Assembly (NCBI GenBank): GCA_029747585.1
Contig: JAPEVF010000047.1
Coordinates: 92,086 to 156,085 of the forward strand
Direction: 5' to 3'
Length of the DNA: 64,000 bases
Source of the DNA: Pleurotus djamor
Lineage: Eukaryota > Basidiomycota > Agaricomycetes > Agaricales > Pleurotaceae
Below the pieces are notes generated by a model. The model saw only the letters and a list, made by a program, of their open reading frames with translations, was not told the origin of the DNA and did not search any database. The position numbers and the translations under genes were made by a program. This document shows, piece after piece, positions 36,601 through 48,417 of the stretch. Position 1 is the first letter of the stretch, and the number at the start of each line of letters is the position of its first letter.

Positions 36601-37012
36601 AGAAGAGATCTCGTCCGCGGTGCGCTTACAGCAGTCACCGACTTGGAAGGTTCGATCTAATAAACGGAGGTCTTTTTCTGGGGCGATGGTGGGTCCAGAC
36701 GCGACGTCGTGAATGAGAACCTCTCCGTCTTTGAGACCCTCACTCCCGGGAAACAGCTGCGAGAGTATGACACTATCAGAAATTTCATCGTCTTCCCATG
36801 TTTTCTGCAAGGACCAGGTAAATCATACGTAGTCTGATGACGAAAGAAGGTGAAGGACCGACCAGCACGAGAGCGGGTTTATCAGGGGTAGTTATGTCGT
36901 AGACGAGATCCTCAGGGTATAACTGCGATCTTGGATGAGATATTTTGCAAAAGAACTACACAATCAACCGATATACCTTGCGCTTGCGCGGAGCCTTGAG
37001 GTTGACTGGCAT
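33698..37012 (-). CDS. UBE2O-type hybrid E2/E3 ubiquitin-conjugating enzyme
   Basis: Large ubiquitin-conjugating enzyme of the UBE2O/UBC24 class, which in animals ubiquitinates orphan and ribosomal proteins. The start is [12 protein letters not shown], joined to [20 protein letters not shown]. Upstream SH3-like conserved regions include [12 protein letters not shown] and GRSVQD-like positions ([14 protein letters not shown]). A coiled region ([15 protein letters not shown]) precedes the UBC fold: [27 protein letters not shown]-type sequence ([15 protein letters not shown]), [13 protein letters not shown], then [19 protein letters not shown] with the catalytic Cys in KVC. The VNP is assembled through a 7-base microexon (34350-34356). 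The end is [18 protein letters not shown] and a C-terminal helix. Divergent from the F-box gene. Confidence 0.9.
34350..34356 (-). other. 7-base microexon in UBE2O-like gene
   Basis: On the minus strand TCAATCC is preceded by TTTTCAG and followed by GTGAGT, between introns of 60 bases (34357-34416) and 52 bases (34298-34349). It completes V-N-P in the motif VNPNLYEEGK next to the active site, matching animal UBE2O. Confidence 0.85.
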
Positions 37013-37108
37013 CAAGAGAAGCAAGGATTGAACTCAGGGGCTCCCTCTGGAATGTCTGAACACCTTGGTTGGCGCCCGGATAACTCTCGAACTATTCTTG
37101 AACCAGTG
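37013..37108. promoter_or_regulatory. Short divergent spacer, UBE2O-like / F-box gene
   Basis: 96 bases between opposed start codons; shared regulatory space by position. No distinct motif seen. Confidence 0.4.
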
Positions 37109-38853
37109 ATGGGCTTGTTAGATCTCCCACTGGAACTCGTTGAGCTCACATTCGCTCATTTGGATTGGCGAAGCCTGGTCTCCCTCAGATTGGTATTTTT
37201 AATGCATGAATACCTCGCGAGTCACTCGATCACTCACCCGTCATTTATATATAGGTTTGTGTTACTTTCCGNACTATCATTGATGATTCAGCGGGACTAC
37301 AATACTCGATAGCTCTGGGAGCCGCTCATATGGAAGATGGTCCACCTAGCGCAATTGCTCCGGCCCTCCGATTGAAAATGCTACAGCAGTTTCAGTCAAA
37401 TTGGGCCTCCGGGTCGCCCGNGGTTGATAAGCGCGTCGAAATGGAAAATGGGGGACTATGGGAGTTATATGGCAATGTCCTTGCCCAACGGCAGTCGTCT
37501 AACTCCTTCAAATTCCTTCGACTTCCGGCGTATAGCCGCGGTATTGACGAGGAGACTTGGGTTGTTCAAGATCTCGACGTTGTCCCCAGAGACTTTGGGC
37601 TTGATCATTCCCAGGACCTGTTTATCTTGGTTGAGAGANTCACACCGTTGAGTGATGCCATTTTGCTGCTTAACTGGCCGTAGCATGAACANTTAACTTC
37701 AAGGTCTTCTCGGGTCACTGAGTTTCGTATCCATCTCAGAACCTTGTCAACAGGCCAAATTCACCCCAAAGCGGCGAAACCTGGTCATATCGTCCACATT
37801 CAAGACGTCCCAGGGTCTCGTGTCTCATTAACCATCCAATCGAGCGAAGAATATGTTGCCGTCCTTTTCCATTCTTTGATCCCAGAAGAAGTCAACCAAC
37901 TTTTAGTGTGGAACTGGCACACTGGTGTCCGTCATACAGTGCGTTACCTCCCTTCGAGTTTCACTTCGTGCTCGTTCACACGTCTCCAACCAAAGTATCT
38001 AGTGGCGGACCATATTCGAGGATTCTCCTTCATAGAAGATCATCATCTCGTCATCGCGGCCGTACANCAGGATGACGAGACGTCTATCCCAGCGCTCAAA
38101 ATTTGGGACATCCTCTCGACTGATGGCGAAGCAATCGGGTTTACTGAAGCCCGTTTTGTTTGCTATCTCACCTTTCCTGCATTTCAACCCGACGTCAATT
38201 TCATCGAAATCATCATTCGCTCCGATCCATCACCGCAGTGGAGACCTTCGAACAAGTTGAACGTCCCTTTCTATCATTCCCGAGGTTTAAGATTATACGT
38301 TGTTACCTTTTGGGTTGTCATTGGNCACGTTGCACGAGGCATCAATGTGTTTATCCCCTCAGCCACACTCCNACAACATATCACGCCGAGTGATGAAGGT
38401 ACTGAAGTTCCATGGGACCGTTGGGGTCCTCATGGGTCCAGGCTCTTGAAGAGCATGCATGAGCCAAGCAGCGTCTGGGTCTGCTACGTCTACGGAGAAA
38501 AGTACGTCACCGCCCTGCGCTCCGGACGAGAGAATATACTGCTTCTATACGACTTCAATGCTACCGGATCGAGACTTGAGTCGGTGTCAGGCGAGGGTCG
38601 GAAGCGGTTGCGGACCCACCCTACAACCTATAAATCTGATCTAGGGGTATTTGAAGAGGACGTCACAACTCATNTAGTGTTCAGCAGCTTCACGATCAAG
38701 CTTGGGACGGAACGATCACATGTTATGTGTGCTGAGGACACGCTTGTGCTAGTTGATGTGAGTNGGTTTGTGAAACCCCCTACTGGAGCATTTTTGACGT
38801 TGGGCTTTGGGCAACAGAGTGCCGAACGTTCGTATAGAATCATGTCCTTCTGA
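37109..38853 (+). CDS. F-box protein (first of two in window)
   Basis: Starts MGLLDLPLELVELTFAHLDW, a typical F-box opening that would bind Skp1 in an SCF ubiquitin ligase. An intron after SLRLV joins to CVTFRTIIDDSAGLQY and SIALGAAHMEDGP, a pattern common in agaric F-box families. The C-terminal part is a beta-rich, WD-like substrate region (EEVNQLLVWNWHTGVRHTV, HHLVIAAV, VPWDRWGPHGSR, EKYVTALRSGRENILLLYDF). An N-containing join near 37680-37745 links the two halves; its exact splice is unresolved. About 550 residues. The target is unknown. Confidence 0.8.
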
Positions 38854-39132
38854 TGTGACCACCGTGCGTTTCATGGTGTNCNNTNCGAGAGGNAATATGN
38901 GATTGGTCGTGGATGTGATGTAATCTGAGCCGTATTGGCTACGGGCGCGGAGTAATCTTTGTAATCTTATCTGATAATTTTGCATATGATCCCACTGCAA
39001 TTTTACGCCTGTATAAATCGCCTTGTGTCTTCTCCGGTCAATGACTCTGCATCCTGTGTNCCTTCCCCCCAACCGCTTCTCTCTTCCTCTCCACCACCAT
39101 CTCCCGCTGCCCGTCTAGTGGCACACTAAGCT
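38854..39132. other. Intergenic stretch, F-box gene to ARG2
   Basis: 279 bases with several Ns, forming the 3' end of the F-box gene and the promoter of ARG2. There is a C/T-rich stretch at about 39060-39115 just before the ARG2 start. No gene seen. Confidence 0.35.
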
Positions 39133-41093
39133 ATGCCCCCGCATCACATACTGGCCTCAAGTATAAAATCCTGTCAGACGCGAGCTGGCAGAGCGCTCTA
39201 TGCGGTAACGTCTTCTCATCGTTGATGCCGTTGTCCCCCGCCTAATTCTACGACTTCAAGACTGTTCGAGGCCACTCAGAAAAGCCTTTGTCTGACTCTG
39301 AAGAACCCCCACCGTCTAGCGGACACAATGTGCGTCAGATTGGCCTTGCTCAACAGTAGCTTACTTACCTTGGGATTGCGAAGGACTTCATTTTATCCAT
39401 ATTACGCGCAAATCCATCCTTGCGAGACTCGCGCTCATATTTGGCATCTTTTGGCCCACGTCCACAGACCAAGCTAACGGCAGCGTCAAACACTTTGGGT
39501 ATCCGCAAACCTGCACTCAATAACATTGCCGATATTGTGGCGGATGCTAAACCTTCTCTGCCAAACCCGGTCGCCACACCTAGCCCCATCGTCAACTCTA
39601 TTCTTGATCCCGTCGTTCGACGGACCGCCCTCGTCAAGGTTCAGGGTCCTTTCACCGATGTGCAGCTTGACAGCATTGCCCGTGGTCTCGTCTATCTCGA
39701 AAAGCTTGGCCTCGTCAGTGTGATCGTCGTGGAAAACGATACTCTTTCTCGTGGCGACGAAAACGATCGCTCAGAAATAATAGAAGAGACGATGCGCATC
39801 GTGACCGTGCTCGAAAAAAACGGCGCGAAGGCTCGTCCGGTTCTTGGTTCTATTGTTAGATTGGGTCCGAAGCCTGAAGACCATCATGAAACACCCGTGT
39901 CCGACATTCGCATGCCAGAAGCTCATACTATTCCCTCTGACCTGGTCACACTCCGCTCAGCACTTCGAGCTGGAGAAATACCCGTTATTCCCCCGTTCGC
40001 CCTTGATTCATTCTGCAGGTCGGTCCGAATCCATGCCAACGATGTCCTTGCTGCTCTTGCTCGCGGCATGAGCGAAATTGGCTTCAAAAGTATGCCAGGG
40101 CCTAGTGAGGGCTCTACCTCATCGGAAGACATTGAACTCACGCCCCTTCGTCTGATGATAATCAATCGCGAAGGGGGCATCCCATCTTATGCTCGCTCTG
40201 GCTACCCCCACCTTCTAATCAACCTTGCTTCGGAAACGGCTCATATCCGGGACTCGTTTCGACGAGATTGGCGAGAAACTCATCCCACAGCTCTCTCTAA
40301 CTTAAATCTCGCCCGAACGTGTCTCCATTTCATGCCATCGACAGCTTCAGCTATAATGGTTTCGCACCGGTCTCCAAGCTCCTTGATTGGAAACCTCATC
40401 ACAAACAAGCCTGCTTTAAGCTCAAGTCTCCCCCATGCTTTGCTACAGGGTAATCGCAAACTCACTCCTCATACACCTACAATATTACGTCGCGGTCTTG
40501 ATATCCGCGTAATTCGCAACCTAGAAGAGGTCGATTGGCATAAGCTCACCGTTTTACTCGAACAATCGTTCCAACGAACGTTGGATGGGGCGGCATTCTA
40601 TAATCGCCTGAAGGCTAATATGGACTTCATCATTGTTGCGGGGGATTATGCGGGCGCGGCTATCGTCACCAATGAACCTTGTTCAGACCCCTCCCATCCA
40701 ATATCATATCTGGACAAATTCGCCGTCCTACCCAGCCACCAGGGCGACGGTACTGTCGACTTCCTCTGGGTAGCTCTCCATGACGAATCATATGGCCTCG
40801 GTCACCCATCTTCTGTCAACCCGAATGGTGGAAAAGAGGGCAAAGGCGAGGGCCGAGATCTTGTCTGGCGAAGCAGATCCAATAATCCCGTCAACAAATG
40901 GTATTTTGAGCGCAGTACCGGTCACATGCGCGACGGTTCTTGGGTCCTCTTCTGGTGTGACGCAGAGAAGCGATTGAAGACTGAGCAAGGCCGACGGGGA
41001 AGCGATGGCTTGTCCTACATTGAGGAGTGGGAACGCGGACGTTTGGGTTCGTGGACGGAGGCTATCATGAAGATACCATCTGTCTGGAAGTAA
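39133..41093 (+). CDS. ARG2: N-acetylglutamate synthase, mitochondrial
   Basis: First enzyme of arginine synthesis (acetyl-CoA plus glutamate to N-acetylglutamate), in the mitochondrial matrix. Proposed start ATG 39133: MPPHHILASSIKSCQTRAGR, a basic, serine-containing presequence. It is joined by a 58-base GT-AG intron to TVRGHSEKPLSDSEEPPPSS and by another intron to DFILSILRANPSLRDSRS. The amino-acid-kinase-like part follows (ALVKVQGPFTDVQLDSIARG), then the C-terminal GNAT domain with LEQSFQRTLDGAAFYNRL, YLDKFAVLPSHQGDGTVDFL, VWRSRSNNPVNKWYFERSTG and WVLFWCDAE. The ending EAIMKIPSVWK is typical. About 600 residues. Acetylglutamate kinase is a different gene and is not meant here. Confidence 0.92.
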
Positions 41094-41170
41094 TAGAAAT
41101 CCCCTGGATTCGTGACAAAAGCTCTGTACACTCATTAAGATATGGAAGTTCGTGTTATATGTATTGTAAT

Positions 41171-42832
41171 TTACGCTTTGGCTCCTAAACGACGCCTGCC
41201 CTTCACCTTGCGTGGCGGCGATGATGACACAGTAGATATAAATATTGATGTATTCTCTCTTGCAACTTTGGTGGCTAAAACAGAGAGCTCACCGACTCTC
41301 CTCCATGGTTTGTATGTGTTCCCGTTGACAACGGGTTTGGTGAAGCTGTTGACGCCATCAATAACACGCTGTCGGAACGAGCCATTTGTCCAATTATCGA
41401 TGTTCTTGACTATAAAGTAAACTTGAAGAATTTGACTTGGCCGATGAAGTTCCCATTCATGGAAGAGGTCTACGCTGATGGACAGATCTTCCATGTCTAC
41501 CTCACCTGTGCTGCACGGATACGGTGCGGAGAAGACATTCTTTAAATAACATACTTTCATTAATTCTCCGACACACTCGAGACAGTCAGGCCAGAGACAT
41601 ACCAATGGTTTGCCTTCATCTTCTTGACACCAGTCCACATGGGCACGGACTGAACCATCTGCCCATACAAGGCCGATAACTGGGGCGCGAATGTGTAATG
41701 AATGGAGATGCCGTGCTGCAGCCGCAGTTGCCATTCGGTTTTGCCTATAAGCGTCATCTAACATAGATTGTGTGGGCTTCTTGTCCTCAAATACACTGCT
41801 GGCGAACTCAAAACGAGGGGTTTTGGGCACTTGAGCACACGGTGTAGCTTGAAAACGGAACGAGCCGCCTTGGCTAGCTTTACCACACTTTTTTATTGTG
41901 GGATCGCGGCTTAGGATATGGTAGGGCGAGGTCGTGCCTAAGGATAGGCTTTGTATAGAGCCCCGGTTGGCGACAAAGATAGAAAAGTCAGGAATGATTA
42001 TTTTGGCATTCAGAACGCGGCGGGCTTCGGTATCGATTCTGGAGCGATCCAATGGCTGTGGCAGACACATGCCGCACTGGGACCTTTATTTAATTGAGCT
42101 TAAGTCAGATATGGTGAATATGAACCCTCAAAATCTCACCTCCCATGACTTGAGGAGACCGCTTGAGATCGGATGGGATTATACCTGGCGGACTAGTTTG
42201 TGAAAGTGAAAAGCAAAGACGTGACACTACTGACACATTGGCAGCATAGTCGGCCTCCGAGTACTTGGCTTGCGACTTTTGCATAGACGTAAGCTTGCGC
42301 CATATGTTGTATAATCCAACTAATTCTGGCAAGAGGTCACGAAGAGCGTTGGCTTCCGAGGATTTAGTTTTCTTGGAGGCTTCATCGTAGAAGAGGTCCG
42401 GGCATTCTTCGCGAGCTTTTTCCAGGAAGTGAAACCATCCTTGCGGACAGCACTGTGAGAGCACCTTATATTGTGCGGAATCCTTCGCGTAATGTCATAC
42501 AAGTTTTGTGTCGAGAGTCGAACAAAGCACAAACCTTCGTGATTGAAGCCAGTGGCAGGATGCCTTTCACGCTGAAGACATTTGCGACGTCTTTCTGAAT
42601 ATCTTTTGGAATATCCAAGTACGATACCTGTTCACAGCCTTGATAGCTGGACCACGTTTCGAAGTGTCGGATGTTCCTGGCGATCCTGGAAGTGGCTTCG
42701 TTCAACGTCGATCACTGTACGGGTAGTTGATTGGTACACATACTCTGACGCCGATGGTGTTCGGGCTGCTCGTGTGCGTTTTGCAGGGGGCTTAACATAC
42801 CCTTTTGACAAGTCACTTTGAGAAGTACTCAT
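41171..42832 (-). CDS. Hypothetical protein, multi-exon
   Basis: Not recognised. The last exon (to 41171) is the largest: PDFSIFVANRGSIQSLSLGT, RHLHSLHIRAPVIGLVWADG, AHVDWCQEDEGKPLVCLWPD and a basic end (SSPPRKVKGRRRLGAKA). Upstream exons that join plausibly are SARYNPIRSQAVSSSHG, then EECPDLFYDEASKKTKSSEA and YLDIPKDIQKDVANVFSVKG. The first exon would begin MSTSQSDLSKG at 42832, but I could not make every join in frame between 42630 and 42780. A broken gene is therefore possible. About 480 residues if intact. No signal peptide or membrane helix. Convergent with ARG2, stops 77 bases apart. Confidence 0.5.
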
Positions 42833-42993
42833 GAGGAATCCTTACAATGTCAAGAGCCCAAGATGTGGCGAAGTTGAAAAGAAGTAGAGGTAAGCGCCCA
42901 CAATCCCCTTGTTCGCTTGCGGATCAAAACTTTGAAGGATCGTCCGTCATCGAAGTGGAACCCGAAATATTATTCCTTGACCAGCCACACCTA

Positions 42994-43806
42994 TTAGTAC
43001 ATCGACCAAGCTATCACTAGTTGTCCAGCATAGTAAAGTGGTAGGCCGATCAACTTGTTGGTAAACCCAGGATCAAGAAATTGATCTCGAGCAACCAAGA
43101 AGTCAGATAGATAGAATAAAATGGCTCCAATAATAATCGTGGAGTCGTGTGTAGCGAATGCTAGATCCAGCATGACGCTGATGACCGTCATGTATGCAAG
43201 GACGGGGACTTGAAGCTCGTCGGGAACGTGGGGAGACAATACGTGGTTGACCGCGAAAAAGATGACGGCAAGGGGGAGGAGAGTGATGATGGCGGTTGTG
43301 GGCTCGAATCGAGTATGATAAAACGATATAGCGTAGCAGAGATGTCCCAATAGGAAGCTACCCAGTCCTGCTTGAAAAGTGAGTTCTCCGCCAGGAATAA
43401 GGAGAACATCTCCTATCCATGCTAAACAAAGGCCACCAAAGAGTGTACGGTCATAGTGAGTGGCTTGCAACCCGTGGAGAAGGAAGCCGCAGGACGCCAA
43501 AGGCTTGCATATCCAGACGAATGTTTTCAATTCAGCGTATTCCGCCAAGAGCAACCATGCTAGGCAAACGCTCGTCAAGATAGGACCGGCGGTCATCGTG
43601 TTCGCTGGAAATGGGTATGTCAACCTCACAGGTGCCGTTGACGGATAACACAGAAAGGAATGCGTTACCAATGGGAGAAATCGAAGACTCGGGGGAGACT
43701 GATGAGGCCTAGTCTGCTTTAATAGTTGGATGGATTCACATGGGGTTTTCAGGGACGATGTGGTCGCATGTGGAGAGCTGAGACGAGGACTCGTGGATGT
43801 CCTCAT
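42994..43806 (-). CDS. TMEM86/YhhN family membrane protein (lysoplasmalogenase-like)
   Basis: Multi-pass membrane protein of the YhhN/TMEM86 family, whose studied members hydrolyse lysoplasmalogen. Conserved marks: FGGLCLAWIGDVLLIPGG (Gly-Asp), AGLGSFLLGHLCYAISFYHT (Phe/His), DSTIIIGAILFYLSDFLVAR (Ser-Asp) and LPLYYAGQLVIAWS near the end. About seven or eight hydrophobic helices. The open frame starts at 43806, but an internal ATG at 43596 (MTAGPILTSVCLAWLLL) gives a family-sized 201-residue protein. The first 70 residues may be non-coding or an extension. Fungi of this group are not known to me to make plasmalogens, so the substrate is uncertain. Confidence 0.78.
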   Translation of the reverse strand: MRTSTSPRLSSPHATTSSLKTPCESIQLLKQTRPHQSPPSLRFLPLVTHSFLCYPSTAPVRLTYPFPANTMTAGPILTSVCLAWLLLAEYAELKTFVWICKPLASCGFLLHGLQATHYDRTLFGGLCLAWIGDVLLIPGGELTFQAGLGSFLLGHLCYAISFYHTRFEPTTAIITLLPLAVIFFAVNHVLSPHVPDELQVPVLAYMTVISVMLDLAFATHDSTIIIGAILFYLSDFLVARDQFLDPGFTNKLIGLPLYYAGQLVIAWSMY

Positions 43807-43992
43807 GATGAATGACGAACGTCTTGACTACCCTCGAACGAGCGACAAAATCTCCCTCCTGTTGGACGCGAAATAGTATATTACATAGCCATTTGGTGCA
43901 GCTCGTTCAGACGGCGTTAAACCCTATATACGCTGGTTGGTAGGAATCAATGACAGTAAGTAAATGAAAGGGCCCAAGGGTATTATAACTTT

Positions 43993-45354
43993 CTAGAAGA
44001 GATTATCTAAGAGTTTGCGAGACGCTTCGACCCCAAGCTGTCCAGAATTGTCAGGAGATTATAGAAGATCCAGTGGTTGAGGACTCACGAAAGTCGCCGC
44101 ATTTGCAGGGAAGGCTCGACTCATNGCAGGGCCGAAGCCCTTCCAAAGAGCGGTCATTCCGTCTTGAGCAACAGTCTTTCGCAGACAATCCATGAAGCCG
44201 GAATATGTGCCAGTGGGAGCGGATTGCAGACGCGACTTGAGCACCTAATGGAAGCAGATCAATATAAGCAACTTCCGATTGAAGAAACCGAGGGCAACGT
44301 ACATCAGGAGGGATGGCGATAGCCCACATGGCTACACCGGCCGTTCCGCCAGCCATGATTACCGCCCCGAGGTTCAAATCAGTTGTACCGGCAGGCGTCA
44401 ACGCCTTTTTTGTGACCTCATACGCAGCGAAGTATCTGATTGGAAGCAGAGGTCAGTAAAACAGNCCAGCGNNNNGAAAGACAATATCGAACTCACGCGG
44501 CGCTCCCAGGTCCATCTCTAGCCAAGGTCGCTACTGACCCACGGAATATACTCCGCACGCCTCCCTCTTTGTACAAGTGCTTCATGACGTCCAGTACACC
44601 AGTGTATTTGGGTCCTGAACCACCCTGACCTTGTACCTGCAATGCTCATCGTTTAGTGGACACGAATCTGTGCAGCATGACAAGTTACTCACCTGGAGCA
44701 AAACCTTTGCTCGCTCNACGGGCGCGGTCACCAATGTCGTAGGAACAGCCGANAGGAAACCAGCAGCCGCGAGTTCGCCCGTGGTCAGATGTTCACTCTG
44801 ACGATTGGGTGTGAGGTTCAGGATGAGTTTCTTGGAAACATCATATGCCTAAAANTGNCTGTNAGNCGGAGAACCGTAGACGGATTGAGGGGTGTTCCGT
44901 ACCCAGAAGGACATAGCGAAAATGGGGGTNACNCCGAGGAGTGGGGGGACCATTCCACGATACATCCTTCATCNCANTGAGCACAAGCAGAAACGANANA
45001 CNGTNAGTATGTACGCACCCTGTTACTCCNTCCCGAGCCAAAGTCTTGCGGACGACATCAATGGCTCCAGTGTACGCGCCCGGTGCAGCCGTTTGCAAGC
45101 GAGTCTTGGTCAAATCGAACGGATGTCCTAAGGGAAGACATNGGCTTAGCCATTAGGATGAAAAGNACGTCGAAAGACATGAACTTGCCAACTAAGACAG
45201 CTGCAGCACCACCGAATCCACCAGCGATAAACGCCTTAACCGAATCTGCGGTTGCATTTCCAACCGACTCCTCCGCAGCTGGTGCTTCGCTACTCTAAAA
45301 ATAACAGAGCTCGTCAGTGTCGCGTGAGGAGANGANAAGTGTTGTGCTCACCAT
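43993..45354 (-). CDS. CRC1: Mitochondrial carnitine/acylcarnitine carrier
   Basis: Inner-membrane carrier importing acylcarnitines for acetyl-CoA transfer and fatty acid use. The sequence follows the Crc1 pattern closely: [124 protein letters not shown] and [16 protein letters not shown], then [14 protein letters not shown]. Three carrier repeats, about 305 residues. The start codon forms its own 3-base coding exon (45352-45354), followed by a 57-base intron; the next exon begins [10 protein letters not shown]. Ns lie mainly in and near introns at 44460-45170. Confidence 0.93.
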
Positions 45355-45652
45355 CGTTGTTCAGGTTAAGGGTAAAAGCAAGAAAACCGTTCTGATCTCC
45401 AGATTAAATCGTCGGGCCTCCGTGAATTGCAAATGCCGGTCAGGTAGGAGCCCGAGTATGGCTTGTCAAAAACCCCTGGCAGGGTCGCAAACCCATAATC
45501 ATGATCATGGGATNGGNAAGGGCGGGGCACCAACGACCTGCATCTAATCCAATCCAATCTCTGTAATTATGGACCTACAATACACATGGATAAATTACTA
45601 CATGTTCTACGTTCACCGTCTATATGTGATCATGGCGAAGGTTAAATTATTG
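45355..45652. other. Intergenic stretch, CRC1 upstream region
   Basis: 298 bases between the CRC1 start codon and the stop of the fasciclin gene. It contains the short imperfect dyad ATAATCATGATCATGG near 45495. No gene seen. Confidence 0.3.
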
Positions 45653-48417
45653 TTATGATTCATCGTCTCGTCCAAAACCTCCCACCGGCTCATAGGTGGC
45701 CTCAGTGGTATCTCTTCTCCAAATAGCTCTTACCCCATAAAAGAAGAGGCAGATAAGACATATGCCAATTCCNCCGACAAAGAGNGGTGCACCCATCTCN
45801 AACCACCATGAGGGCTGGTATGGNTGGATGAGTGTGTCGATAAGAATCACACCTCCGGTACCCGAACCAACTGTTGACCGACCCCACGAAAGCACACGAC
45901 CGAAATCATCACGGCCTTCTGATCCCCGAGCACCTTTGATTCCGACAACATACGTCCCATCATCCTGCTGCTTAAAGACAACATCTCCATACGCAGAATC
46001 CGGGGAATGCAAGGTGGAATAGGTCACGGAATCATCCATGACGAGCGGCCGATTGTTGTTAAGGTCATCGTGAGCATCGAGGTGTTGCCTGCCCGGCATT
46101 GGAATGAGATGCTGAACGACTATATCTCGAAGTCGATCTTCGTCTTGATTAAGTTCGGTCACATTGATTTTCTTGAACGCGTCGTCTGTCGGGCAAAGCA
46201 GTGTCCATCCGGGAGCATCAACATCCGCCCAGCGAGAGTCTTCAGGTGGTGTCGTGCCATTCAGAACCCAGTCCAAGCCCACTTTATTGACGAGCGAAAT
46301 CATCGTGGTAGCTTTGGCAGCCTTCACGAGTTTTCCGATCGTAAGCTCGACGGACCTCGGCAGAAGGATGTCCGTAAGCTCATGGATAACNCCAGTCTTG
46401 GTTAGGATGTTCTTCGTGACCAATTCAGATTGCATGCCAGTCCACCCACCGCTAGCTGCCAGAAGCAGCGTGTCGTTTGCCGCTTGGCGCTGTAAGGTCA
46501 GGTCGCTTCCCTCCAGTGACGCGAANGTGCGTTGTGAGCCATTATGAAGCATCTCGGCGTATTCCACACTATCCAGCGTNTGATGGAGGATGACTTTCTC
46601 GAGATCGGGCCTGGCAGAGGGCGAAAGGAGATGTGCGCTGACGAGGAGGCCAAGACGTTTGAATGCCGAGTTGGTAGGTAGGAGCATTGTGGTTTGAGGT
46701 GTTGTCTTCAATATTTCCGCTAACGTCGTTGAGAAGATGGCTGCAAGGAAGGAAGATAGATCGAGGAAAGGAAGGGCGGTTTGTAAAACATCAGTTGGAG
46801 GTGAGAGCGGTCGAGTCACGAAATAGATAAGTGTGTGTTTATCTTCGATGTCCACTGTTGATTTGACAAATTTAGACCGAAGGTCACGAAGAGTAAAGGA
46901 AAAACGCACCAGCAGTAGCTCCCGCACCACCAAAACTGACAGATTTGGCCACAAAATCCTTTCCTCCTTGTGTGACCTGAACTTCTAAGACCTGTCTCCC
47001 GCCAGCTAACCCGGACTCTTCTAATTTTGTCTCCAAAAGCATGCCGTCGGTTAGCTTCTTTGTTGTCCATCGGTCCGGAAGGAAATGNTANTGNAGCATC
47101 CTCTTCAGTTCCTTTGAGCCGNGTGCAGGGATGTCTTCACCCCCCAAAACCGACATAGTGTCGTCGCTNAGCGCGAGGACGGTCTGTGGNACATCGGTGG
47201 TATTGATGAGGTGCGTGAGGTTNACGGAGTGGANGAGGGAGACAAATGTAGAGCAATTGAGGGCGAGGAGGTACTTTTCCGTTGTCATCTGGAATGCACC
47301 AGGCGGAATGAGAAGTGAATCGACAATGTGGAGGACACCGTTGGAAGCGTAGATGTCGGGTTCGATGAGGCTAGCAGATGACACCATCGTTTTGTCTGGT
47401 GCCACGATGATCTCTAAGTTGCTCCCATTGATTGTCGTAAGGTTTACGGCAGGCTGGAAGGCTTCTGACCACACGACTTTGCTCTGTGAAACAGCATGCA
47501 TATTAAGTATGAGGCTGAGGTCATCCGTAGCGAACTTGCTTTCGAGGTATATCCTTTCATAAGGTGGTAATGCCTCCCAAGCTTGGTTGACAGGAAGAAA
47601 GACCGTCAGTTGAGGGGTGTCGTTGAGCAGTTTGATTATCTCNGGAGTGAGNACTTTGTTGAAGTATGAAGTAGAAGCGTGCTGAGAGACGACATGCGCT
47701 GCACAAAGGGTAAGCTTCAGAAGCCAGAAGGGAGGGTAAATAAAACGCACCTAAACCAGCTGGTGGTTCTAATACCTCCGATATACCGAAAAGGACACCG
47801 TTGTCGGCGCTATAATTCCCTTTCACAATTTCAGCACCACCCCGCCCATGAGCATCTACGCCAACGAAAGCACGNCNATCACGTGCAGCTAGCCTCAGTC
47901 TCTGAGGCTCCCCTCCCAAGGTACCTCCGGGTATCGGCATCCAGGGGGGATATGGGGGCGGTTCTTTCGTTGGAGGATCCGATGGATTGTGTGGAAAGTG
48001 CATTGTTTTGTGTACCTGGGGCTCGGGTTCATGTTGCGGTAGATCGGAGACAGAGTAGTTCAGCAGATGATACCACAATTGCTGACGGAGTTGTTCGTGN
48101 ACGTTGTCCTGNAGTTCGTCGTCGCTGCGGTCCAAGACTGACTGCCACAGGCTATTCTTCTTCTTGTACTTTTCAATGGCCTCATTCGTAGGTGCGAAGA
48201 AGGTTGCACCATCGAGACGATTNAGAGTTGGCACNAGTTTCGCGCGTGTGACGAGCAGTAGCAGNGACTCGAAGTCTGGGTCGCTTCCGAGGGCATCGAC
48301 GAGCGTTGTGGATGTGGTGGTTGGTGGNGAAGTCCACGCCACTTGGGCGGCGCGGGAGGCGANTGNTGTAAAGACGAAGGCGACCAAGGCCAGAGGCAGG
48401 GATGCCAGAGGCCGCAT
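45653..48417 (-). CDS. Membrane-anchored protein with four fasciclin (FAS1) domains
   Basis: Secretory protein. The N-terminal signal peptide (MRPLASLPLALVAFVF) decides the start. Four FAS1-like modules follow: NRLDGATFFAPTNEAIEKY; PQLTVFLPVNQAWEALP with VLHIVDSLLIPP; PQTTMLLPTNSAFKRLGLLV with VIHELTDILLPRS; and GWTLLCPTDDAFKKINVTEL with a GGVILIDTLI end. Many N-glycosylation sequons (NGS, NCS, NLT, NDT, NVT). A membrane helix (GIGICLICLFFYGVRAIWRR) and a short cytosolic tail close it. FAS1 proteins mediate adhesion; in fungi some are vacuolar or cell-surface. About 870 residues. Several Ns sit between 47090 and 48380. Intron joins occur at about 47690-47750 and 46890-46920. Confidence 0.88.

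Noticed and set aside
39133..39320. A regulatory upstream peptide (arginine attenuator type) before ARG2
   Set aside because: The short frame MPPHHILASSIKSCQ splices into the enzyme as a presequence and does not resemble the attenuator peptide, which belongs to a different gene.
42105..42203. Plus-strand frames opposite the unknown gene at 41-43 kb
   Set aside because: They are short and antisense to better-supported minus-strand exons.
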